A stretch of 64,000 nucleotides of DNA from Rhodocyclaceae bacterium. Lineage in GTDB: Bacteria > Pseudomonadota > Gammaproteobacteria > Burkholderiales > Rhodocyclaceae. Within the stretch, counting starts at the first letter, position 1, and each line of letters opens with the position of its first letter. The translations under genes and the position numbers were made by a program. Under the pieces are notes generated by a model that saw nothing but the letters and a program-made list of their open reading frames with translations, did not search any database and was not told where the DNA came from. Location of the stretch: NCBI GenBank assembly GCA_018262775.1, contig JADFDU010000033.1, forward strand, positions 32,001-96,000, written 5' to 3'. This document shows, piece by piece, positions 1 to 8,696 of this stretch.

Positions 1-2
1 AG

Positions 3-647
3 GAAGCGGCGACCTGGAAGCGCACCCACCGCGCTGGCGTGCGGACACGCATCGGCGTCGACCACCTGCTCGCCTCCAGCGCCATCCCCTTCATCTTTCC
101 CGCCATCAGGATCCATCGCGAGTACTTCGGCGACGGATCGATGCGCCAGTTGGCGCCCGTTTCCCCGGCCATCCATCTCGGCGCAGAGCGTATTCTGGTG
201 GTGGGCGCCGGCCGCAGACAGGACGAGAAGGGCAGGAAGCGGGGCGACACCTATCCGCCGCTGGCGCAGATCGCCGGCCATGCCCTGTCGTCGATTTTTC
301 TCGACAGTCTGCACGTCGATATTGAGCGCCTCGAGCGCATCAACCACACCGTGTCGATCATTCCGCAGGAAGTGCGCGAGCAAGCCGGCTTGCCGTTGCG
401 CACTATCGAAGCGCTGGTGATCTCGCCCTCGCAACGCCTGGATTACATGGCGGCGCGGCACGTCAAGAGCCTGCCCTGGCCAGTGCGGGCCATGCTTCGC
501 GGCATCGGTGCTACCAGCAAGGCCGGTTCCGCGCTCGCCAGCTACCTGCTTTTCGAACAGTCCTATACCCGCGCCTTGATGGAACTCGGCCATACGGATA
601 CGATGGCGCGCCGCGAGGAAGTGCGCACTTTTCTGCAGATCAATTGA
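3..647 (+). CDS. Patatin-like phospholipase, C-terminal fragment
   Basis: The 5' end lies outside the window; the frame is already open at base 3. What remains is about 214 residues of a patatin-like serine esterase (RssA/YlaK type). The block [15 protein letters not shown] is followed by [15 protein letters not shown], where the Asp of GDG is the second residue of the Ser-Asp dyad of this family. The GXSXG nucleophile must lie upstream of the window, so catalytic competence cannot be judged. The C-terminal half is helical and lacks obvious membrane segments. A GTG at base 39 is internal to the conserved region and is not taken as the start. Lipid acyl hydrolysis is the family role; the substrate is unknown. 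Confidence 0.85.
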   Translation, partial: EAATWKRTHRAGVRTRIGVDHLLASSAIPFIFPAIRIHREYFGDGSMRQLAPVSPAIHLGAERILVVGAGRRQDEKGRKRGDTYPPLAQIAGHALSSIFLDSLHVDIERLERINHTVSIIPQEVREQAGLPLRTIEALVISPSQRLDYMAARHVKSLPWPVRAMLRGIGATSKAGSALASYLLFEQSYTRALMELGHTDTMARREEVRTFLQIN

Positions 648-762
648 GCTTAAATTATCGAAGTTACATGAGAATAATAAGCTAACAAGCTATTTTTATT
701 GTAATTCTTGTTTTATAAGTCTAGACTTTACGAATCTTTAGGCGAGTTGAGAGGGAGATTGC

Positions 763-1746
763 GTGAGAATAAAGCTGACCACCCTGCTGGCGATCTGCGT
801 TGCGCTGACCCTGGGCGCGCTGGATGTTGCCAAACCTGCCGCAGCCGCCGGTACCAGGAAGCAGGTCGTCAAGCACAAGGCCGTCAAGCATAAGGCCGGC
901 AAGGCCAAGCCGGTGAAGCAGGTCGCGAAGCGCGTGGAAGCACACGATTCGGACAATCTGCTGCTGAAGTCATCTGCCGTGCTGGTGCAGGACCAATCTT
1001 CCGGCGAAGTGCTCTTCGAGAAGAATTCTGATGCCGTGCTGCCGATTGCCTCGATAACCAAGCTGATGACGGCGATGGTGGTGCTGGATGCGCAACTCCC
1101 GCTTTCTGAAACGCTCACCATCGGCCATGAGGACCTGGATACCCTCAAGGGGACGCATTCGCGGCTGAAGGTTGGCACCCAGCTTTCCCGCGAGGATATG
1201 CTGCTGCTGGCGCTGATGTCCTCCGAGAACCGTGCGGCTTCGGCGCTCTCCCGCCACTATCCGGGTGGCGAGCGGGCGTTCATCCAGGCCATGAACTACA
1301 AGGCAGCAGCGATCGGGCTCAAGGACACCCGTTTCTCCGATCCCACCGGATTGACCGCCGCCAACGTCTCGAGTGCGCGCGACCTGACGAAGATGGTTGC
1401 CGCCGCCGCACACTATCCGCTCATCCGCGAGTTGACCACGACGGGCGAGCGCACCATGGTCGTGGAGGGGCGTGCGATCACCTTCCGCAACACCAACATG
1501 CTCGTGCGCAGCCAGACTTCAGGCTGGGAAATCGCCGTATCGAAAACCGGCTACATCCGCGAAGCGGGCAAATGCCTGGTGATGCAGGCCTGGTTCAACA
1601 ACAGGCCGGTCGTCATCGTGCTGCTGGATTCCTGGGGCAGGCTGACGCGCATCGGCGATGCTAACCGCATCAAGCGCTGGATCGAGAATGCGTCGATGCC
1701 CAATCCGCGTCCGAGCGCCGCGCTGGGCCGTGGTGCGGCCGGCTAG
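763..1746 (+). CDS. pbpG: D-alanyl-D-alanine endopeptidase (PBP7/8 type)
   Basis: Periplasmic serine endopeptidase/carboxypeptidase acting on peptidoglycan cross-links. It has an N-terminal signal segment (residues 1-29), then a Lys/Ala/Val-rich linker with repeated KHKA (about 33-58), then a peptidase S11 domain. All three active-site motifs are visible: SITK (97-100, nucleophile Ser97), SEN (154-156) and KTG (261-263). The 327-residue length fits PbpG. The GTG start follows GAGAGGGAGA. The upstream 115 bp are AT-rich and presumably hold its promoter. A strong terminator follows. The basic linker may help binding to the anionic wall (inference). Confidence 0.92.
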   Translation: MRIKLTTLLAICVALTLGALDVAKPAAAAGTRKQVVKHKAVKHKAGKAKPVKQVAKRVEAHDSDNLLLKSSAVLVQDQSSGEVLFEKNSDAVLPIASITKLMTAMVVLDAQLPLSETLTIGHEDLDTLKGTHSRLKVGTQLSREDMLLLALMSSENRAASALSRHYPGGERAFIQAMNYKAAAIGLKDTRFSDPTGLTAANVSSARDLTKMVAAAAHYPLIRELTTTGERTMVVEGRAITFRNTNMLVRSQTSGWEIAVSKTGYIREAGKCLVMQAWFNNRPVVIVLLDSWGRLTRIGDANRIKRWIENASMPNPRPSAALGRGAAG

Positions 1747-1757
1747 CCGGCTAAAAC

Positions 1758-1796
1758 AACGACACCAAGCAACGATACTAAGCAACGACACTACGA
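1758..1796. repeat. 13-bp tandem repeat, about 3 units
   Basis: Three consecutive 13-bp units beginning AACGACAC or AACGATAC, differing at one to three positions, lie between the pbpG stop codon and its terminator. No coding capacity is seen. This looks like a small local duplication in the 3' untranslated region. Confidence 0.6.
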
Positions 1797-1801
1797 CAAC
1801 G

Positions 1802-1829
1802 AGCCGGCTGCATGCCGGCTTATTTTTTT
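1802..1829 (+). terminator. Intrinsic terminator after pbpG
   Basis: A perfect 7-bp stem AGCCGGC/GCCGGCT with loop TGCAT is followed by TTATTTTTTT. The stem and T-run fit termination of the pbpG transcript on the + strand. The T-run overlaps the stop codon of the convergent IclR gene. Confidence 0.85.
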
Positions 1830-2590
1830 CCCGCGTAGCCCAGCGCGTGCGTGATGCCGTCGGCCGCTTGTTTGATGAGTGGGACCCACTCGGGATCGTA
1901 GCGATCGGCCGGCGCCGAGACGGACAGTCCGGCGACCAGTTCGCCGGAGTCGTCACGCACCGGCGCGGCGATGCAGCGCAGGCCCTGCTCAATCTCCTCG
2001 TTGTCAAAGGCGACACTATGGCGGCGCACCCGCTCGAGTTCCTTTTCCAGGGCGGGCAGGGTGGTCAGCGAGGTCGGCGTGAAGCCGGGCAGGCCGGTGC
2101 GCTTGACGTACTCACGCTGTTTCTGCAGGCCGTCCTCGACGAGGAAAAGCTTGCCGACGGCGGTGGCATGCAGCGGCGCGCGGGCGCCGACGAGGTGCAC
2201 CACGCGCACCGAGGAACGGCCGCTGGAGGTGCGCTCGACGTAGATGATCTCGTCGTCGTGGCGCACGCCGAGGTTCACGCTCTCGCCGATCTGCGTGTGC
2301 AGGGTCTGCATGAAAGGCAATGCCACCTGGCGGATGTTGATGCGCGACTTGACGATGTTGCCCAGTTCCAGCAGGCGGATGCCAAGGCGGTAGGTACCCG
2401 GTTCGGCACGCTCGACAAAACCGCTCGAGACCATGGCGCCGAGAATGCGGTGCGCGGTGGAAGGATGCAGGCCGGTCTCTTGCGACAGCAGCTTCAGGCT
2501 GACGGCGTCGTGGTGGTGCGCCAGCACGTCGAGCAGTGTCATCATGCGCTTGATGACCTGGATGGAGCTTTTTGCTTCCGCTTGCGGCAA
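1820..2590 (-). CDS. IclR family transcriptional regulator
   Basis: DNA-binding regulator with an N-terminal winged helix-turn-helix (SSIQVIKRMMTLLDVLA, then LKLLSQETGLHPSTAHRIL) and a C-terminal IclR effector domain, which includes GVRHDDEIIYVERTSS and GLRCIAAPVRDDSGELVAG. It is divergent from lutABC, so control of lactate or 2-hydroxyacid use is likely (inference). I chose the TTG at 2590 because GGAAG sits 6 nt upstream and the protein then begins just before the conserved HTH. An ATG at 2644 gives an 18-residue extension that is unlike the family. A TATAGT hexamer (2627-2622) lies between the two starts and could be the -10 of this gene. Confidence 0.88.
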   Translation of the reverse strand: MPQAEAKSSIQVIKRMMTLLDVLAHHHDAVSLKLLSQETGLHPSTAHRILGAMVSSGFVERAEPGTYRLGIRLLELGNIVKSRINIRQVALPFMQTLHTQIGESVNLGVRHDDEIIYVERTSSGRSSVRVVHLVGARAPLHATAVGKLFLVEDGLQKQREYVKRTGLPGFTPTSLTTLPALEKELERVRRHSVAFDNEEIEQGLRCIAAPVRDDSGELVAGLSVSAPADRYDPEWVPLIKQAADGITHALGYAGKK

Positions 2591-2692
2591 GATCGGCTTC
2601 CGTTGAGTCGAATGGCGGAATACTATAGCAAATCGTGAAATCAAAGCGCCGCTTCCACCGTTTCATGGATGCGCGCAACGGAAGGAGTGGGA

Positions 2693-3418
2693 ATGAAGGT
2701 AGGCCTGTTCGTCACCTGCCTGGTGGACCTGATGCGGCCGCGTATCGCCTTCGCTGCCATCAGGCTGCTGGAGGCGGCTGGTTGCGAGGTTGTCGTGCCG
2801 CTGAGTCAGACCTGTTGCGGCCAGCCCGCCTACAACTCAGGCGAGCGCCGCGCTGCGCGGCTACTGGCGGAAAAGGTGATCGAAGAGTTCGAGACTTGCG
2901 AGCATGTCGTGGCGCCGTCCGGCTCCTGCGCCGGCATGATCCGCATGCACTACCCTGATCTGTTTGTCGACGATCCTGCCTGGCGCGAGCGCGCCGCGGC
3001 CTTGGCCGCGCGCACCCATGAACTGAGCGATTTTCTGGCGACCGTGGTCAAACTGGACAAAGTACCGGGCGATTTCGCCGGTACGGTCACTTACCACGAT
3101 GCCTGCTCCGGCCTGCGCGAACTCGGCGTCAAGGCGCAGCCACGCGCCCTGCTGGCGAAGATGCCTGGCGTGCATCTGGTGGAGATGGACGGCGCCGAGG
3201 AATGCTGCGGCTTCGGCGGCGCCTTCGCGGTGAAATTCGGCGACATTTCGGCGCGGCTGGCGGAGAAGAAATGCGACAACGTGCGCGCCAGCGGCGCCGA
3301 TGCGGTGGTGCTGGGCGACCTCGGCTGCATGCTCAACATCGAGGGCAAGCTGCGGCGCATGGGCGACGAGAAGACGCGCGTGCTGCACATCGCCGAAATA
3401 CTCTCCGGGGAGGCATAA
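2693..3418 (+). CDS. lutA: Lactate utilisation protein LutA (CCG-domain Fe-S subunit)
   Basis: Cytoplasmic subunit of the LutABC L-lactate oxidation complex, related to the C-terminal part of glycolate oxidase subunit GlcF. Two cysteine-rich CCG modules are visible: QTCCGQPAYNSG (about 40-50) and EECCGFGGAF (about 165-175), both expected to bind Fe-S or heterodisulfide-reductase-like clusters. The 241-residue length is normal. The ATG at 2693 follows GGAGTGGGA; an in-frame ATG 24 nt upstream lacks a ribosome-binding site. It is directly followed by lutB, whose GTG start comes immediately after this stop codon. Confidence 0.95.
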   Translation: MKVGLFVTCLVDLMRPRIAFAAIRLLEAAGCEVVVPLSQTCCGQPAYNSGERRAARLLAEKVIEEFETCEHVVAPSGSCAGMIRMHYPDLFVDDPAWRERAAALAARTHELSDFLATVVKLDKVPGDFAGTVTYHDACSGLRELGVKAQPRALLAKMPGVHLVEMDGAEECCGFGGAFAVKFGDISARLAEKKCDNVRASGADAVVLGDLGCMLNIEGKLRRMGDEKTRVLHIAEILSGEA

Positions 3419-4825
3419 GTGCAAATCCGCTCCATGCACTTCAAGGCACGTGCTGGCGCGGCGGCGGCCGATCGCGCGTTGCAGAGCAAGCTGGCCACGG
3501 CGAAGGGACTTTTCGTCGATGGGCGGCGGCGCGCGGTGGCGGACATCGACCTCGAGGCGACGCGCGAGGCCTCGCGCGCCATCCGCAACCGCGCCGTCGA
3601 GAACCTCGACCTGTGGCTGGAGCGCTTCGAGCAGGAGGCGACGCGTCGCGGCGGGCAGGTGCTGTGGGCGCGCGACGGCGCGGAGATCTGCCGCCTGGTG
3701 GCGGACATCGCACGTCGCCACGGCGTGAAGAAGGCCATCAAGTCGAAGTCCATGCTCTCCGAGGAAGCCGGATTGAACGCTGCGCTGGAAGCGGCCGGCG
3801 TGCAGCCGGTGGAGACCGACCTCGGCGAGTACATCCTGCAGATCAACGACAACGAACCACCCTCGCACATTATCGCGCCGGTCATCCACAAGACCAAGGA
3901 GGAGGTGGCGGACCTGTTCGCGCGCGTGCATGGCAAGCCGCGCAAGACCGAGATCGGCGAGATGACGCGTGAGGCGCGCGAGATGCTGCGTACGCACTTC
4001 CTCTCCGCCGACATGGGCATCTCCGGCGGCAATTTCCTTGTCGCCGAAACCGGCTCGGTGGCACTGGTCACCAACGAAGGCAACGGCCGCATGGTGACGA
4101 CGCTACCGAAGGTGCATGTCGTCATCACCGGCGTGGAGAAAGTGGTGCCGACGCTGGAAGACCTCGCCACGCTGATGCGCATCCTGCCGCGCTCGGCCAC
4201 CGGCCAGTCGATTTCCAATTACTTTTCGGTGCTCACCGGCGTCAAGCGGCCGGAGGACACGGATGGTCCCGAGCATCTCTATTTCATCCTCGTCGACAAC
4301 GGCCGCGTCGATCTGCTCGGCGGCGATTTCCAGGACATGCTGCGCTGCATCCGCTGCGCCGCCTGCATGAACCACTGCCCGGTGTACCAGACCATCGGCG
4401 GCCATGCCTACGGCTGGGTGTATCCGGGGCCGATGGGGTCGGTGCTGACGCCACTGTTCGTCGGCATCGAGAACGCCCTCGACCTGCCGCACGCCGCGAC
4501 CATGTGCAACCAGTGCGGCGTCGTCTGTCCGGTGAAGATTCCACTGCCCGAGCTGATGCGCAAGCTGCGCGAGCAGCAGGTCGAGCGCCGCCTGCGGCCC
4601 TGGGGCGAACGCACGGCGCTCGGGCTGTGGGCGTGGCTGGCGCGGCATCCGTCCCTCTACGCGCTTGTCGCGAAACTCGGCGTGCGCTACCTGAACTGGC
4701 TGGCAGAAGGCGGGGATCGCATCCGCGTCATGGGTGTCGCGCCGTCGTGGACGGATGGTCGCGACTTCCCTGCGCCGGAAGGACGCACCTTCCGCGAGCT
4801 TTACGCAAAAAGGCCCAAGACATGA
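3419..4825 (+). CDS. lutB: Lactate utilisation protein LutB (2x[4Fe-4S] subunit)
   Basis: Iron-sulfur subunit of the LutABC lactate oxidase complex, 468 residues. The N-terminal LUD domain contains SADMGISGGNFLVAETGS (about 200-218). It is followed by two ferredoxin-type clusters, CIRCAACMNHCPVY (about 309-322) and CNQCGVVCPVKIP (about 362-374). The GTG start abuts the lutA stop with no spacer, which suggests translational coupling; the stop overlaps the next gene as ATGA. The C-terminal 90 residues form the usual LutB tail. Electrons from lactate are expected to enter the respiratory chain through these clusters. Confidence 0.95.
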   Translation: MQIRSMHFKARAGAAAADRALQSKLATAKGLFVDGRRRAVADIDLEATREASRAIRNRAVENLDLWLERFEQEATRRGGQVLWARDGAEICRLVADIARRHGVKKAIKSKSMLSEEAGLNAALEAAGVQPVETDLGEYILQINDNEPPSHIIAPVIHKTKEEVADLFARVHGKPRKTEIGEMTREAREMLRTHFLSADMGISGGNFLVAETGSVALVTNEGNGRMVTTLPKVHVVITGVEKVVPTLEDLATLMRILPRSATGQSISNYFSVLTGVKRPEDTDGPEHLYFILVDNGRVDLLGGDFQDMLRCIRCAACMNHCPVYQTIGGHAYGWVYPGPMGSVLTPLFVGIENALDLPHAATMCNQCGVVCPVKIPLPELMRKLREQQVERRLRPWGERTALGLWAWLARHPSLYALVAKLGVRYLNWLAEGGDRIRVMGVAPSWTDGRDFPAPEGRTFRELYAKRPKT

Positions 4826-5784
4826 GCGCGGCGCATCGCATCGTGTTCCTCGAACGCGATTCCATCCGCGGCGAATTTCGGCGGCCGAATTTCCCGCACG
4901 ACTACGACGAATATGCGCTGACCCGAGCGGAAGAACTGGCGCAGCGGGTCAAGGACGCCAGCATCGTCATCACCAACAAGGTGCAGCTGCGCGGCGAGCT
5001 GCTCGCCGCTCTGCCGAAGCTGAAGATGATCGCCTGCGCCGCCACCGGCACCGACAACGTCGACCTCGCCTGGTGCAAGGATCACGGCATCGCTGTCTCG
5101 AACATCCGTGGCTACGCGGTGAATACCGTGCCGGAGCATGCCATTGCCCTGGCCATGGCTCTCCGCCGCAACCTGCTGGCCTACCGGCGCGACGTACACG
5201 CCGGCAAATGGCAGCAGGCGCCAATGTTCTGCTTCTTCGACCATCCCATCGGCGACCTCAACGGTGCGACGCTGGGCATCTTCGGTCGCGGTTCGCTGGG
5301 TGAGGGTGTGGCGCGTCTGGGCGAGGCTTTCGGCATGCGCGTGCTGTGGGGCGAGCATAAGGGCGTAGCTGCAGCAAAAGTCAGGCCCGGCAGGACGGCG
5401 TTCGACGTGGTGTTGCACGAAGCCGACGTGATTTCCCTGCACTGCCCGCTCAACGAGCAGACGCGCGGCATGATCGGCGCGGCGGAGTTGAGGCTGATGA
5501 AGCCGGACGCCGTGCTCATCAACACTGCACGCGGCGGACTGGTCGACGAGGCGGCACTGGCGCAAGCGCTGAAGGAAGGCTGGATCGGCGGTGCCGGCTT
5601 CGACGTGCTGACGCAAGAGCCACCACGCGAAGGCAATCCGCTACTGGAGATCGACCAGCTCAACTTCATCCTCACGCCGCACATCGCCTGGGCCTCGGCA
5701 CAGGCGATGCAGGCATTGCTCGACCAGCTGACGGGCAACCTTGAGGCCTTCGCCCGCGGCGAGCAGAAAAACCGGGTGGCCTGA
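4822..5784 (+). CDS. D-2-hydroxyacid dehydrogenase (glycerate dehydrogenase-like)
   Basis: NAD(P)-dependent oxidoreductase of the D-isomer-specific family, 320 residues. The Rossmann motif GIFGRGSLGEGVA lies near residue 152, the substrate-binding region NTARGGLVDE near 233, and the catalytic His in PHIAWAS near 286. It is closest in style to HprA hydroxypyruvate/glyoxylate reductases. It is inserted between lutB and lutC, with 4-bp and 1-bp overlaps, so it is co-translated with the lactate complex and probably handles a related 2-hydroxyacid or 2-oxoacid. Residues about 185-193 (KVRPGRTA) are encoded by a copy of the dispersed 25-bp repeat. That copy falls in a variable loop ahead of the conserved DVISLHCPL block. 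Confidence 0.9.
   Translation: MSAAHRIVFLERDSIRGEFRRPNFPHDYDEYALTRAEELAQRVKDASIVITNKVQLRGELLAALPKLKMIACAATGTDNVDLAWCKDHGIAVSNIRGYAVNTVPEHAIALAMALRRNLLAYRRDVHAGKWQQAPMFCFFDHPIGDLNGATLGIFGRGSLGEGVARLGEAFGMRVLWGEHKGVAAAKVRPGRTAFDVVLHEADVISLHCPLNEQTRGMIGAAELRLMKPDAVLINTARGGLVDEAALAQALKEGWIGGAGFDVLTQEPPREGNPLLEIDQLNFILTPHIAWASAQAMQALLDQLTGNLEAFARGEQKNRVA
5376..5400 (+). repeat. 25-bp dispersed repeat A, copy 1
   Basis: AAAAGTCAG, 10-bp core GCCCGGCAGG, then ACGGCG. It lies inside the hydroxyacid dehydrogenase gene and is read in frame as KVRPGRTA. Confidence 0.85.
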
Positions 5785-6440
5785 TGCAGGATTCGCGCGA
5801 AGACATCCTCAGCCGCATTCGCCGCCGGCTTGGCCGCACGGCGGAAAACGCCACCACGGGCCGTGCCGAGATCGAGGCCTGCCTAGGCCGCCGCGAGCAG
5901 GGGCCGCGGCCCGCGGCCGAGGCGGATCGCGTCGCGCGCTTCTGCGCCCGTTCCGAGGCCCTCTCAAGCACCGTCGAGGAAGTGGCGCGACGCGAAGACG
6001 CACCGGCGGCGGTGGCGCGCTATATCGCTGCGCACGATCTTCCCCGTGCCGCGGTGGCCTGGCGGCAACTGGTCGGCCTCGACTGGAGCGGCGCCGGCCT
6101 GCAGGTGGCGGGACGCGCCGCCAACGGCGACGACCTGATCGGCATCACCGGGGTCTTCTGCGCGGTGGCCGAGACCGGCACGCTGCTGGTACTGTCCGGC
6201 CCCGACACGCCGGCCACGGCGAGTCTGCTGCCGGAAACGCACATTGCCCTGGTGCCGGCCTCGCGCATCGTGCCGGGCATGGAGGAAGCCTTCACCCTGA
6301 TTCGCGCAGAATGCGGTGCGCTGCCGCGCGCGGTGAACTTCATTTCCGGACCGTCGCGCACCGGCGACATCGAGCAGACCCTGGTGCTCGGCGCGCACGG
6401 ACCCTATCGGGTGCACATCGTCCTGCTCAGGGATTGTTGA
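5784..6440 (+). CDS. lutC: Lactate utilisation protein LutC
   Basis: Third subunit of the LutABC complex, 218 residues, LUD/YkgG domain. It has the N-terminal helix SREDILSRIRRRLG, the core ITGVFCAVAETGTLLVLSG (about 130-150) and the terminal motif PSRTGDIEQTLVLGAHGP (about 190-207), typical of the family. The ATG overlaps the stop of the dehydrogenase by one base. The 3' end overlaps the convergent kinase gene by 14 bp. This completes the lut operon as lutA-lutB-dehydrogenase-lutC. Confidence 0.95.
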   Translation: MQDSREDILSRIRRRLGRTAENATTGRAEIEACLGRREQGPRPAAEADRVARFCARSEALSSTVEEVARREDAPAAVARYIAAHDLPRAAVAWRQLVGLDWSGAGLQVAGRAANGDDLIGITGVFCAVAETGTLLVLSGPDTPATASLLPETHIALVPASRIVPGMEEAFTLIRAECGALPRAVNFISGPSRTGDIEQTLVLGAHGPYRVHIVLLRDC

Positions 6441-8421
6441 CGGAGAAACGCCGCTCGGGGCTGTCCGCGCTGACCCAGTGTTTGTGCCACCAGGCTTCGA
6501 TCTGGGCGCGCGTCCAAGGCATGTGTACCAGCAGGCCGTCAAGGGCGCTAGCCACTTCGGCGATGTTCTGCGGCCGCGCGGACGGGTCTTTTTCCAGGCA
6601 GCGCCCGATCAATGCGTCCAGTTCCGCCGGCACGGCGAAGGGCGAACATTCCGAAGCGAGTCGCGGCACCGTATGCAGCACCTGGTACGTGAGGTCATGT
6701 TCGGTTTCCGTCTCGAACAGGCGTTTGCCGGTGAGCAGATAGAAGCCGACCGCCCCCAGTGCATAAATGTCGGCGCGGCCATCCGCGTCGGAAGGATTGC
6801 GGATGCGCTCGGGCGACATGTACAGCGGCGTGCCGAGGATGCGCATCATGGCGGTGAGGTCACGCGTCTGCTCGCCCGAGATCTGCTTGACCAGGCCGAA
6901 ATCCAGCACCTTCACCACGTCGCGCTCGCCGCGTATGTCGCACAGCATGATGTTCTGCGGCTTGATGTCGCGATGCACCAGGCCGCAGGAATGCGCCTCC
7001 CACAGCGAGGCGCAGGCCTGGCGCAGGATGTGCGCCGTGCGTGCCGGCGGCACCGGTCCGTAGCGTTCCACCAGGTCGGTGAGCGACAGACCCTCCAGGT
7101 ATTCCATGGCGTACCAGAACTCGCCGTTCGCACCCGTACCGTAGTCGTAGATGGTGATGGTGTTGGGATGGGAGAGCTGGCTGGCGAGCTGCACTTCGCG
7201 CTGGAAGCGTGCTGTCCACTCGTCCGTGGTCGATTGCATCTTGAGCACCTTCAACGCCGCCGGGCGCTTCAGATGGCGGTGTTGCGCCAGGTAAATATTG
7301 CTGATGGCGCCCTCGCCGATCTGCCGCAGCAGCCGGTAGGGGCCAAGCTGGCGCGAGCGCCCGCCGCCCGGGAGCAGGGATGCCAGCACCTGCGGTGGCA
7401 GGAATCCGGAGAACCATACTGCGGTCATGAGGACAATGACGGCGGCGAAACCGATCTGCAGATAGGTGAGCGGCGCATAGGCTTCGCCGGCTTCCATTTC
7501 GACCGCCACGCCCAGGTCGTGATCCGGCAGCCATTTCCAGGCACCGATGACATCGTGTCCCAGATAGTTCGGATAAGGGGTGAGGAGCAGGCCTTCTTTC
7601 CGTTCGCGTTCTGACGCGCGCGCGGCGATGGCCTGCGCGGCGAGGCGGGTGGGGGTGTCCATGTCGGGCAGAACCAGCCGCGGTGCCAGCTGGCGCTGCG
7701 CCAGCGCCTCGGCGTGGCGGCTCTCCGATAATAGCCAGCCCTCGGCGTCGAAGGCCAGCGATTCCCCCGTGTGGCCGGGGCGGGCGACGCGGAAGAGGCC
7801 GGCAAAGCGTTTTTCCGCCGGCGAGCCCAGGGCGACCATCGCGACCACCTTGCCTGACTGCGAACGCACAGGCGCAATGACCCAGCCGCGCCCGGCCCGG
7901 TCCGGGCTGCTACCGTCACCCTCCCGGTGGGGCCTGAGGAACACCGATTTTCCGGCCAGGACGGGAGAGAGATGCGCCTGCAGTTCCGGTGCGGCCTGCT
8001 GGCCGATGTGCGCCACATCGGTCGAGGCGAGAACGCGGCCGTGGGTGTCGATGACATGCAGCGCGGCGATATCGATGTTTCCCGCCGCCTGCAGAATCGT
8101 CGCGATGATGCGCTCGCCTTCCTCGGTATCTTTTCCGGCCCCATTTTTGGCCTCTTGCTCAACCCCCTTGCGGCGATGGGTGAGCCTGATAATGGCTTCG
8201 CCCAGATCCGGATCGGCGGCGATCTGCTCCACTTCGCGGCGCCGCTCAATGATCCACCGATCGAGCGCCTCGGTCTGCGTGTTGAGCAGGGTCTTGAGGC
8301 CGGTGGCACGGATCTCCCGCAGCGATTCGCCGACGCCGCGATAGGCCCATAGGCCGACGCCGAGCACGGCGGCGAGCAGCAGGAGCAGGGCGAGGCGTGC
8401 CCGCTCAGGAGAAGTCTTCAT
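6427..8421 (-). CDS. Membrane sensor serine/threonine protein kinase
   Basis: 664-residue kinase with an extracytoplasmic sensor. TM1 spans about residues 9-27, followed by a roughly 280-residue periplasmic Cache-like domain (VIDTHGRVLASTDVAHIGQQ resembles the PAS/Cache core). TM2 lies near 325-345 and a Hanks-type kinase domain begins near 357. The kinase shows a glycine loop IGEGAISNIYLA, the catalytic loop HRDIKPQNIML (about 480), DFGLV (about 506) and GTPLYMSPERI, so it should be active. It is convergent with the lut operon. No cognate phosphatase or FHA protein is adjacent. The extracellular domain is where bacterial chemoreceptors bind small ligands; the ligand is unknown. Confidence 0.92.
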   Translation of the reverse strand: MKTSPERARLALLLLLAAVLGVGLWAYRGVGESLREIRATGLKTLLNTQTEALDRWIIERRREVEQIAADPDLGEAIIRLTHRRKGVEQEAKNGAGKDTEEGERIIATILQAAGNIDIAALHVIDTHGRVLASTDVAHIGQQAAPELQAHLSPVLAGKSVFLRPHREGDGSSPDRAGRGWVIAPVRSQSGKVVAMVALGSPAEKRFAGLFRVARPGHTGESLAFDAEGWLLSESRHAEALAQRQLAPRLVLPDMDTPTRLAAQAIAARASERERKEGLLLTPYPNYLGHDVIGAWKWLPDHDLGVAVEMEAGEAYAPLTYLQIGFAAVIVLMTAVWFSGFLPPQVLASLLPGGGRSRQLGPYRLLRQIGEGAISNIYLAQHRHLKRPAALKVLKMQSTTDEWTARFQREVQLASQLSHPNTITIYDYGTGANGEFWYAMEYLEGLSLTDLVERYGPVPPARTAHILRQACASLWEAHSCGLVHRDIKPQNIMLCDIRGERDVVKVLDFGLVKQISGEQTRDLTAMMRILGTPLYMSPERIRNPSDADGRADIYALGAVGFYLLTGKRLFETETEHDLTYQVLHTVPRLASECSPFAVPAELDALIGRCLEKDPSARPQNIAEVASALDGLLVHMPWTRAQIEAWWHKHWVSADSPERRFSVNNP

Positions 8422-8559
8422 GAAATGCCGGAACCATGGAAACGATGGCGGCCACTAGTGTAGACCAGGTGTGCAGACCCGGTGTGTAGATCAGGTCGCG
8501 TCCGCACGATCGTCCGCAACGAGCAATGCGCGGAATATGCCGGTGCTACGGGGCATGCA

Positions 8560-8590
8560 TTGACACCTATTACATTTGTTGGAATATAAT
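8560..8590 (+). promoter_or_regulatory. Consensus sigma-70 promoter for the candidate sRNA
   Basis: A perfect -35 TTGACA (8560-8565) and perfect -10 TATAAT (8585-8590) are separated by 19 bp, slightly longer than the ideal 17. Transcription should begin near 8595-8598. No gene on the + strand follows closely; the next is at 9325, beyond an antisense gene. Confidence 0.7.
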
Positions 8591-8593
8591 GCC

Positions 8594-8696
8594 CCATCGA
8601 CAGACCATTCAGTGCTGTCGATGGCTCCCGGCTCTGCTTTGAGGAGGGTGGAGATGAGAGAGAGATTCCGGCCTCGCGCAGCGAGGCCTTTTTTTT
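8594..8696 (+). ncRNA. Candidate small RNA, about 100 nt
   Basis: A free-standing transcription unit lies between two genes on the opposite strand. A consensus promoter is followed by a perfect 10-bp hairpin CCATCGACAG/CTGTCGATGG (8594-8603 with 8615-8624, 11-nt loop). Then comes a roughly 45-nt purine-rich single-stranded stretch containing GAGGAGGGTGGAGATGAGAG, and a textbook terminator (8-bp stem, 3-nt loop, 8 T). No open frame with a plausible start is seen. The GGA-rich linker could bind a CsrA/RsmA-type protein or pair with pyrimidine-rich targets (inference). The T-run touches the stop codon of the convergent marR gene. I do not recognise a known RNA family. Confidence 0.65.
8670..8696 (+). 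terminator. Intrinsic terminator of the candidate sRNA
   Basis: Stem GGCCTCGC (8670-8677) pairs with GCGAGGCC (8681-8688) around loop GCA and is followed by eight T. The T-run is only on the + strand side, so it serves the sRNA and not the facing marR gene. Confidence 0.9.
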
